35,063 nucleotides of DNA from Pannonibacter indicus (GTDB taxonomy: Bacteria; Pseudomonadota; Alphaproteobacteria; Rhizobiales; Stappiaceae): NCBI RefSeq assembly GCF_001418225.1, contig NZ_LIPT01000021.1, forward strand, positions 1 through 35,063, in the 5' to 3' direction. A program made the position numbers and the translations under genes. The notes under the pieces were generated by a model. The model did no database searches and was not told the DNA's origin. It saw only the letters and a program-made list of their open reading frames with translations. This document shows positions 29,446 through 35,063 of this stretch, one piece after another; position 1 is the stretch's first letter; each line of letters opens with the position of its first letter.

Positions 29446-29469
29446 ATGCCATGGTCAAAACCATGGCAT
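29446..29469. repeat. Perfect 10-bp hairpin related to the preceding one
   Basis: ATGCCATGGT (29446-29455) and ACCATGGCAT (29460-29469) flank a CAAA loop. The GGATGCCATG word is the inverse of CATGGCATCC at 29354-29363, so this hairpin and the previous one may be halves of one larger palindromic element between the convergent GT39 and L,D-transpeptidase genes. Confidence 0.6.
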
Positions 29470-29512
29470 GACGAAACTATGTGACATTATTGCGCTTTTC
29501 TCTGAAGCAGCA

Positions 29513-29545
29513 AAGCCGCGCTAGATACCCGGCGCGGCCTTGTCT
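29513..29545 (-). terminator. Possible terminator of the L,D-transpeptidase gene
   Basis: A 7-bp GC-rich pair GCCGCGC/GCGCGGC with a loop of about 10 nt lies in this interval (ends approximate). On the minus strand it is followed by TTTGCTGCTTC, a poor T tract. Tentative. Confidence 0.35.
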
Positions 29546-29570
29546 TCATCTCCAGAGCCGTATCAGCGCC

Positions 29571-30191
29571 TCAGCGGATCACCACCTTGGCGCCCACGGA
29601 AACCTCGCTGTAGAGGTGTTCCACGTCATCGTTCCACATGCGGAAGCAGCCGGAGGAGACGGCCTGGCCGATGCTCCAGTCCTCGTTGGTCCCGTGGATG
29701 CGGTAGACCGTGTTGCCCAGATAGAGCGCGCGGGCACCCATCGGGTTCTGCGGGCCGCCTGCCATGAAGGCGGGCAGCTTGCGGCCTTTCTTGCGCTCGC
29801 GGGCGATCATTTCCGGCGGCGGCGTCCAGCCCGGCCACTCGGCCTTGCGGGTGATCTTTTCCTCGCCCTTCCAGGTGAAGCCGTCCCGGCCGACGCCGAT
29901 GCCGTAGCGCATGGCCTTGCCATTCCCCAGCACGTGGTAAAGGCGGCGCTCCGCGGTGTCGACGATGATCGTGCCGGGCGCCTCCGGGCCGCGGTAATCC
30001 ACCATCTTGCGCTTGTATTCCCGGCGGGCGATCTTCGCCGCCACTTCTGGGGTCAGCTTCATTTCCAGCCACTGGCGCGTGACCGGATCGTAATGGGTGC
30101 TGTCATAGGCAGATGCAGGCACGGCAGAAAAGACGCTCAAGGCAATGCCGGCAACAGCAGCCATGAAGGTCAGACGGGACAGACGGTGCAT
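29571..30191 (-). CDS. L,D-transpeptidase (YkuD domain)
   Basis: This 206-residue protein has a signal peptide (MHRLSRLTFMAAVAGIALSVFSAVPASA, cleavage near 28) and a YkuD domain ending in HGTNEDWSIGQAVSSGCFRMWNDDVEHLY. The catalytic Cys is residue 182, and the HGTN and SxGCxR motifs are complete. Such periplasmic enzymes make 3-3 peptidoglycan cross-links or attach proteins to peptidoglycan. Alphaproteobacteria often have many copies, so the specific role is unknown. The ribosome-binding site before the ATG is weak. Confidence 0.93.
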   Translation of the reverse strand: MHRLSRLTFMAAVAGIALSVFSAVPASAYDSTHYDPVTRQWLEMKLTPEVAAKIARREYKRKMVDYRGPEAPGTIIVDTAERRLYHVLGNGKAMRYGIGVGRDGFTWKGEEKITRKAEWPGWTPPPEMIARERKKGRKLPAFMAGGPQNPMGARALYLGNTVYRIHGTNEDWSIGQAVSSGCFRMWNDDVEHLYSEVSVGAKVVIR

Positions 30192-30328
30192 GGAAAGGCT
30201 CGCTGGAAGGTTTCGGTTGGATCAAACACAGGAACGCAACGGGAGTGCCCGCACGATGACGGGCTGAAACTCCAGTATTTCTAGCGTTTTCGCGGTGAAG
30301 AAACCGTTACATGTCCAGGCGGAAAGCC

Positions 30329-31258
30329 TCAGCCTGCTTTTCCGGCCAGAAATGCTTCCACATCCGCCCGGCGCGGCAGCGGCGCAACCGCGCCATAGCC
30401 GGTAACGGAGAGCGCTGCCGCCGCATTGGCATGGGCCGCAGCCGCAAAGGCATCGCCGCTGCGCAGATATTCGGCCAGGAACGCGCCGTCGAAGGCATCG
30501 CCTGCGCCCGTCGCATCCACAGCCTTCACCTTGTGGGCCGCCAGCGTCTCGCGGCGCTCTGCCGTGGCAATCAGCACGCCATCGCCGCCCATGGTCAGCG
30601 CAACCACCTTGGCCCCAAGACCCAGCAGTTCACCGGCGATGCCATCAGCATCCTGTGCGTGGCAGATCTGGCGGGCGTCATCAAGGCCCGGCAGGATGAT
30701 ATCCGCCATGCCGATGGTCGAGCGGATGACGGCACGGGCGCGGGCCAGCGGCCACAAAGCAAGGCGCAGGTTGGTGTCGTAAGAGATCAGGCCGCCGGCA
30801 GCACGCACCTGCTCGACGGCAGCAAAGCAGGCGTCGCAAGCAGACGCCGAAATCGCCTGGCTTATGGCGGAGAAATGCAGCACGCGGGTCTTGGCCAGCA
30901 TGTCCTTCGGCAGGTCGCGCGGCTGGTAGAGGCTGGCGGCAGAGCCTGCCCGGCGGTAGGAGAAGCGGTGGCCATCGGCGCCGTGGGTGACGAAATAGAT
31001 GCCGGTCGGCGCATCCGGGTTGGCCTTGACCTCGCTATCGTCCACGCTTTCGGCTTTCCACATGGCGCGCAGGCTGTCGCCGAACACATCGGTGCCCAGA
31101 GCCGTCGCCAGCGCCACACGGGCACCCTGACGGGCCGCAGCCACGGCGGCATTGGACACATCGCCGCCAAAACCGGGATGATAGGCACCACCCGCCTCAT
31201 GCTGGTTCAGCTCAACCATGGGCTCGCCAAGGCAAACGATATCCACCGCGCTTGTCAT
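30329..31258 (-). CDS. PfkB family sugar kinase, probable 2-dehydro-3-deoxygluconokinase
   Basis: The 309-residue protein is a ribokinase-fold kinase with the N-terminal motif GGDVSNAAVAAARQGARV and the C-terminal catalytic motif DATGAGDAFDGAFLAEYL near residue 247. The combination ELNQHEAG, GGDVSNAA and YYDTN-like SYDTNLRLALW is typical of KDG kinases, which make KDPG for the Entner-Doudoroff split. Other PfkB sugars are possible. The ATG at 31258 is preceded by AGGGTGA; a TTG 21 nt upstream would place the ribosome-binding site inside the gene and is rejected. No other sugar-acid gene is adjacent. Confidence 0.85.
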   Translation of the reverse strand: MTSAVDIVCLGEPMVELNQHEAGGAYHPGFGGDVSNAAVAAARQGARVALATALGTDVFGDSLRAMWKAESVDDSEVKANPDAPTGIYFVTHGADGHRFSYRRAGSAASLYQPRDLPKDMLAKTRVLHFSAISQAISASACDACFAAVEQVRAAGGLISYDTNLRLALWPLARARAVIRSTIGMADIILPGLDDARQICHAQDADGIAGELLGLGAKVVALTMGGDGVLIATAERRETLAAHKVKAVDATGAGDAFDGAFLAEYLRSGDAFAAAAHANAAAALSVTGYGAVAPLPRRADVEAFLAGKAG

Positions 31259-31326
31259 CTGAAAATCACCCTGAAACAAAGAGGTTTGCCGCTTCTAGAC
31301 CAGCCGGAGAGCAATGAGAAGCATCT

Positions 31327-31340
31327 TTCAATCGATTTAA
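31327..31340. promoter_or_regulatory. LacI-family-like operator palindrome upstream of the sugar kinase
   Basis: TTCAATCGATTTAA is a near-perfect palindrome with the AANCGNTT centre typical of LacI-family operators. It lies 69 bp upstream of the kinase start and 123 bp upstream of the divergent hydrolase start. The regulator is not in the window. An 8-bp palindromic core also occurs by chance, so this is a tentative call. Confidence 0.35.
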
Positions 31341-31462
31341 TCCGGCAGCAGCCGTGAAGTCCATCCCTTTGAGCGGCCATTGCCGCCCGCCATTCGGGCG
31401 GCTAGGCAGAGCGGAACCAGGACGTTATCTAGAGGCAACGCCCCAATTTCCGGAAAGCCGCC

Positions 31463-32257
31463 ATGTCCATCAGCCTGAAGCCCGATGTCCCCGCCCATCT
31501 GCCCTATGCCGAACAGGGTGCGGATCAAGCCGGTACACCCCTGGTGCTGCTGCACGGCTTTGGCGGCGACCGGCAGGGCTGGCTGAACATCCAGACGGGC
31601 CTTTCCACCCGCCTGCGCAGCATCGCCTTCGACCTGCCGGGCCACGGCATGGCGGTGGGCTGGCCGCGTATCGGCAATGCCGGAGTTTCGGCCAAGGCTG
31701 TCAGCCAGTCGCTGGACGCGCTGGAACTGGGAAAGGTGCATCTGGCGGGCCACTCCATGGGCGGCGCCGTTGCCGCGCTCATCGCCCTGCGCATGCCGGA
31801 GCGCATCGCCAGCCTGACGCTGATCGGCCCAGGCGGTTTCGGCCCGCAGATCAATGCGGATCTGCTGCGCCGCTACGCCTCGGCGGCGGAGGAAGAGGAG
31901 CTTGCCGGCCTGCTGCCGGAGTTCTTCGCTCCCTCCTTCCGCCTGCCCCGCCAGCTCGCGCGCCACGCCTCGGAAGCAAGGTCACGCCCGGGCGCTGTCG
32001 AAGCGCTGCAGGAGATCGTGGAAGAGATCCTTGACGGTGACGGGCAGAAGACCCTGCCGCTTGGAGATGTCGCCGCGCTGCCCCTGCCGGTTCAGGTGAT
32101 CTGGGGCCTTGAGGACGGCGTGCTGCCCGTCAGCCAGAGCGCGGGCCTGCCGGACAGCATCGCCGTGCACCGCCTCGCCGATACCGGCCACATGCCGCAT
32201 CTGGAGCAGCCCCGCGACGTCATCCGCCTCATCGCGGAGATCACCGGCGGGCGCTGA
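31463..32257 (+). CDS. Alpha/beta fold hydrolase, AcoC hydrolase-domain-like
   Basis: This 264-residue protein has the oxyanion motif LLHGFGGDRQGW near residue 29, the nucleophile elbow GHSMGG (Ser near residue 96), the acid loop WGLEDGVLP and the catalytic His in DTGHMPHLE. The run LTLIGPGGFGPQINADLLRRY closely resembles the hydrolase domain attached to the lipoyl acyltransferase AcoC of acetoin dehydrogenase. Here there is no lipoyl domain and no aco gene nearby. Its substrate is unknown. GGAAAG 6 nt before the ATG supports the start. Confidence 0.87.
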   Translation: MSISLKPDVPAHLPYAEQGADQAGTPLVLLHGFGGDRQGWLNIQTGLSTRLRSIAFDLPGHGMAVGWPRIGNAGVSAKAVSQSLDALELGKVHLAGHSMGGAVAALIALRMPERIASLTLIGPGGFGPQINADLLRRYASAAEEEELAGLLPEFFAPSFRLPRQLARHASEARSRPGAVEALQEIVEEILDGDGQKTLPLGDVAALPLPVQVIWGLEDGVLPVSQSAGLPDSIAVHRLADTGHMPHLEQPRDVIRLIAEITGGR

Positions 32258-32264
32258 CGCCCGC
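32247..32264 (+). terminator. Small hairpin at the end of the AcoC-like hydrolase gene
   Basis: GCGGGCG (32247-32253) and CGCCCGC (32258-32264) pair around CTGA, overlapping the stop codon. No T run follows. It may slow polymerase or protect the 3' end between the convergent hydrolase and reductase genes. Confidence 0.3.
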
Positions 32265-32287
32265 TGGCGGGACAAACAGATGGCCCC

Positions 32288-33472
32288 TCAAGCAGGGGGC
32301 AGAAGATCTTCACGCCAGGCTTCTCCGATGGTCCGGCGGGCCATCATGTGCGAGCGGGGCGCGTTGATGCTGTCCACGGCAATGAGGCGGCCATCCTTCA
32401 GATAGGCGACGTAGAACTTTGCTTCCGCAGGCTCGCCCACCGTGATGGCCTGGTCATAGCCTTCGGACAGGCCCGCGATCTGCAGCTTGACGTGATACTG
32501 ATCCGACCAGAACCAGGGCAGCGGATCATAGTCCACCGGCTGGCCCAGAATGGCCTGTGCCACCGCCTTGGCCTGATCAATAGCGTTCTGCACGCTTTCC
32601 AGCCGCACATCGCGGCCATAGCGGGCGGAGCGGAAGCGGGTGCAGTCGCCGCAGGCATAGACGTCCGGATCGCTGGTGCGGCCGGAAGCATCCACGAGAA
32701 TGCCGCCATCCACATCCAGCCCTGCCGCTGCCGCCAGCTCCGTGTTCGGCATGGCACCAACGGCAATCAGCACCAGATCCGCCTCGACATGGCTGCCATC
32801 GGCCAGCCGCACCCCTGTCACCGCCGCGCCGCCCTCGATCCCGGCAACGCCTGCATTGAGGCGCAGATCGACGCCATGCTCCCGGTGAAGACCTTCGTAG
32901 AAGGCTGAGATAACAGGTGACACGACGCGCTTCAGCACCCGGTCCTGAGCTTCGATCACCGTCACCGCCTTGCCCATGGCACGGGCGACAGCGGCAACTT
33001 CAAGGCCGATATAGCCGGCACCGATGACAGCCAGCCGGGAATGGGCGGAGAGCGCCTTGCGGATATGGTCCACATCGGCAATCGAGCGCAGGCTCAGAAC
33101 ACCCGGCAGATTGCTGCCCGGCAGCGGCACGGAACGGGCGCGGGTGCCGGTGGCAATGATCAGCTTGCTGTAGGCCAGCTCCTCACCGCTTGACAGAACC
33201 ACGGTCTTGCCTGTGCGGTCGATGGCGGTCGCCTGGACGCCGGTCCGCAGGCCTATGCCCTGCGTTTCATAGAAGGCCGCCGGGCGCAGCCACAAGCCTT
33301 CGGCATCGGTCTCACCGGAAAGGAATTTCTTGGACAGCGGCGGCCGCTGATACGGGGGATGCGGCTCGTCACCCAGAAGATGGATGGCACCTGCAAATCC
33401 GCCCTGGCGAAGGGACTGCGCCACCTGCGCGCCAGCCTGGCCCGCACCGATGATGACGATACTCTCCTGCAT
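32288..33472 (-). CDS. FAD-dependent oxidoreductase, ferredoxin reductase type
   Basis: This 394-residue flavoprotein has the N-terminal FAD-binding motif IVIIGAGQAGAQ (residues 5-16), a second dinucleotide motif LAVIGAGYIGLEVA for NAD(P)H, the YACGDC motif near the FAD, and the C-terminal reductase domain (DPLPWFWSDQYHVKLQIAGL). This plan is that of reductases that feed a [2Fe-2S] ferredoxin in dioxygenase or cytochrome P450 systems, such as rhodocoxin or putidaredoxin reductase. No ferredoxin, P450 or oxygenase gene is adjacent, so the partner is unknown. GGGAG 5 nt before the ATG supports the start. Confidence 0.92.
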   Translation of the reverse strand: MQESIVIIGAGQAGAQVAQSLRQGGFAGAIHLLGDEPHPPYQRPPLSKKFLSGETDAEGLWLRPAAFYETQGIGLRTGVQATAIDRTGKTVVLSSGEELAYSKLIIATGTRARSVPLPGSNLPGVLSLRSIADVDHIRKALSAHSRLAVIGAGYIGLEVAAVARAMGKAVTVIEAQDRVLKRVVSPVISAFYEGLHREHGVDLRLNAGVAGIEGGAAVTGVRLADGSHVEADLVLIAVGAMPNTELAAAAGLDVDGGILVDASGRTSDPDVYACGDCTRFRSARYGRDVRLESVQNAIDQAKAVAQAILGQPVDYDPLPWFWSDQYHVKLQIAGLSEGYDQAITVGEPAEAKFYVAYLKDGRLIAVDSINAPRSHMMARRTIGEAWREDLLPPA

Positions 33473-33596
33473 GACAACTCCCGGCCCGCGGCCCGATATA
33501 TTCTTTGGGGCCTATCGATAGCGGGAAAAGCCGGGCAAGGCAAAGGCCCTTGCCGGACATGCATCACACAAGGTTCACATGGAAGGATTTGTCCGC

Positions 33597-33633
33597 AAAA
33601 AGGAAAACATGGGCGGGAGATCCCACCCATGTT
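33597..33633 (-). terminator. Rho-independent terminator of the chemotaxis receptor gene
   Basis: A 12-bp stem with one mismatch pairing as G-T (33622-33633 with 33606-33617) closes a 4-nt loop. On the minus strand it is followed by TTTTCCTTTTT. It lies about 68 nt past the receptor stop codon. Confidence 0.85.
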
Positions 33634-33701
33634 GAAAAGACCGGCTCAGGCCCCATCACTCTGGTGCAATCAATCCGGCCGCATTGTCCGGGACACTCAG
33701 G

Positions 33702-35063
33702 TCAAGCCGCGCGCACACCTTCAAGGAAGCTGCGGATTTCCTTGCGCAGAACACCGGCCTGCTCGGACAGAAGCTGCGACAAGCGGTCAACCTCGTCTCC
33801 GCTGGAACGTGCGTGCTGCGTGGCACTGACAACGGCAGACATACGCTCGGCTCCTTCTTCCGACCGGCTGGACGCATCGGCAACATTCGCCGCGATGCCG
33901 CTGACGGCTGCTTCCTGCTGCTCGACGGCAGCAGCGATGGCAACAGCCAGATTGTCCATGTCGGAAATGATGTCCCGCACTTCCGAGATGGCCGTCACGG
34001 CTCCAGCGGATGCATTCTGGATCGCCTCAACCTGCGCGGCGATATCCTCGGTTGCCTTTGATGTCTGGTTGGCAAGCTGTTTCACTTCTGCGGCGACCAC
34101 CGCAAACCCCTTGCCCGCCTCTCCGGCGCGGGCCGCTTCGATGGTGGCATTGAGGGCGAGGAGGTTGGTCTGGTTGGCAATGTCGCGGATCAGGCTCATC
34201 ACGGCGCCGATCCGGTCCGCCGCGCTCGAAAGCGCCTGCATGGTGGAGAAGGTGGATTCTGCCCCGGCCACAGCCTGCTTGGCGACCTTCGTCGACCGGT
34301 CAGCCTGATTGGCAATTTCCTTGATGGAGGCTGCCAGTTCTTCCGTTGCCCCTGCCGCAGACGTCACATTCTGGGCGGCGACGCGCACGCTCTGGCCGGC
34401 ATTGCCGGCCTGTGCCGCCACCTCATCGGAGGCATGTTCCACAGCGGACGAAGCCTGGCCGAGATCCTTTGATGCGGCATCAAGACTGTCGAGCGCGCGC
34501 TGAACGGTCTGCTCGAAGGTGCCGATGATGGCTTCCAGCCGGCGCACACGCTCATCACGTGCCGCATTCTCCTCGGCCTGCGCAGCTTCGAGGCGGATAC
34601 GCTCGGCCGCATTGTCACGGAATACCCGGACCGTGCGCACCATGGCTGCAATCTCATCGCGGGAATTGCTCTGCGGCAGCTCCACATCCGTCTGGCCGCT
34701 GGCAAGACGCTCCATGGATGTCTGCAGCCGAGTCAGCGGGCCGGATACGGAGCGCCCGATGGCAAAGGCAAGCGCCGGCAGGCCAAGCAGCATGGCCAGA
34801 ATGATGCCGTAGACCACAAGCGAGGACAGCTGACGCACATCAGCCAGCTGCGCAGCCGCTTCAGCATCGCCTGCCCGTGCCGCACTGATCAGCGCCTCGA
34901 TATGCGGCGGCAGCAGCATGAACAGGTCTTCAACGAGGGCGATCTTGTCCGAGCGCACCACCAGCGCATGATCGGCCCCCACGGACGGGTCCAATTTGAT
35001 TGTTAGTGCAATGATGGTCGTGGCGCCAGCGCGGGCGGCATTGCTGGTTGGGGTTGCAGGGCC
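33702..35063 (-). CDS. Methyl-accepting chemotaxis protein (partial, N-terminus off the window)
   Basis: The frame stays open from the stop at 33702 to the right edge, so the 5' end is missing; 453 codons are visible. In order they show the end of a sensor region with helices ([20 protein letters not shown]), a transmembrane segment ([22 protein letters not shown]), a HAMP domain, a coiled coil, and the signalling domain with the conserved hairpin tip [40 protein letters not shown]. Such receptors control the CheA kinase or a related pathway. No che gene is visible. The first in-frame ATG-like codon at 34994 is TTG and is not the start. Confidence 0.93.
   Translation of the reverse strand, partial: GPATPTSNAARAGATTIIALTIKLDPSVGADHALVVRSDKIALVEDLFMLLPPHIEALISAARAGDAEAAAQLADVRQLSSLVVYGIILAMLLGLPALAFAIGRSVSGPLTRLQTSMERLASGQTDVELPQSNSRDEIAAMVRTVRVFRDNAAERIRLEAAQAEENAARDERVRRLEAIIGTFEQTVQRALDSLDAASKDLGQASSAVEHASDEVAAQAGNAGQSVRVAAQNVTSAAGATEELAASIKEIANQADRSTKVAKQAVAGAESTFSTMQALSSAADRIGAVMSLIRDIANQTNLLALNATIEAARAGEAGKGFAVVAAEVKQLANQTSKATEDIAAQVEAIQNASAGAVTAISEVRDIISDMDNLAVAIAAAVEQQEAAVSGIAANVADASSRSEEGAERMSAVVSATQHARSSGDEVDRLSQLLSEQAGVLRKEIRSFLEGVRAA

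Noticed and set aside
34924-34994. Start of the chemotaxis receptor at the TTG at 34994
   Set aside because: The frame stays open to the window edge and the visible part lacks the first membrane segment and most of the sensor domain, so the gene is cut by the window.

Overview
The window is a piece of an alphaproteobacterial chromosome with high GC content. The evidence is the gene order (clpB, DUF4167 gene, prmC, prfA, ptsP, lysC, divergent ubiG, then the DUF1178 gene, nitrilase, grxC, comF and a divergent NDUFAF5-like methyltransferase, then argJ, a parvulin and divergent secA), the protein sequences, and the 5' end of a 16S rRNA gene that reads like Hyphomicrobiales or relatives. I cannot name the genus. 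Most of the window is conserved core genome. I see no insertion sequence, prophage, CRISPR array, tRNA gene or obvious horizontal island.

Layout. Positions 1-95 hold the 5' end of a 16S rRNA gene on the minus strand, with a boxA-like antitermination site and a good promoter behind it. A membrane-anchored M23 peptidase (973-2955, +) converges on clpB across a strong terminator. From 13.0 kb down to 6.0 kb on the minus strand lies lysC-ptsP-prfA-prmC followed by a DUF4167 gene, joining lysine-family biosynthesis, the nitrogen PTS enzyme I, translation termination factor RF1 and the methylase that modifies RF1. Rightwards follow ubiG, a LysE-type exporter, an alpha/beta hydrolase and a phasin. 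Then come the minus-strand group grxC-nitrilase-DUF1178 and comF, and a plus-strand NDUFAF5-like methyltransferase.

From 20.1 to 23.1 kb there is an orphan Flp pilin gene and the minus-strand set parvulin-argJ-mutT. secA diverges from the parvulin and is closed by a terminator at 26.2 kb. Three plus-strand genes follow with ATGA overlaps (GtrB-like glycosyltransferase, GtrA flippase, ArnT/PMT-like GT39 transferase). They look like a complete lipid-linked sugar-transfer module for modifying a cell-envelope glycan. The right end holds an L,D-transpeptidase, a KDG-kinase-like sugar kinase, an AcoC-type alpha/beta hydrolase, a ferredoxin-reductase-like flavoprotein and the 3' part of a chemotaxis receptor that runs off the window.

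No clearly new multi-gene system is visible. The items most worth a second look are the gtrB-gtrA-GT39 operon with its unknown sugar, the arginine/glutamate-rich repeat domain of the DUF4167 protein, a 124-bp intergenic element with inverted ends before comF, a nested inverted-repeat cluster at 29.3-29.5 kb, and operator-like palindromes upstream of the LysE exporter and the sugar kinase.
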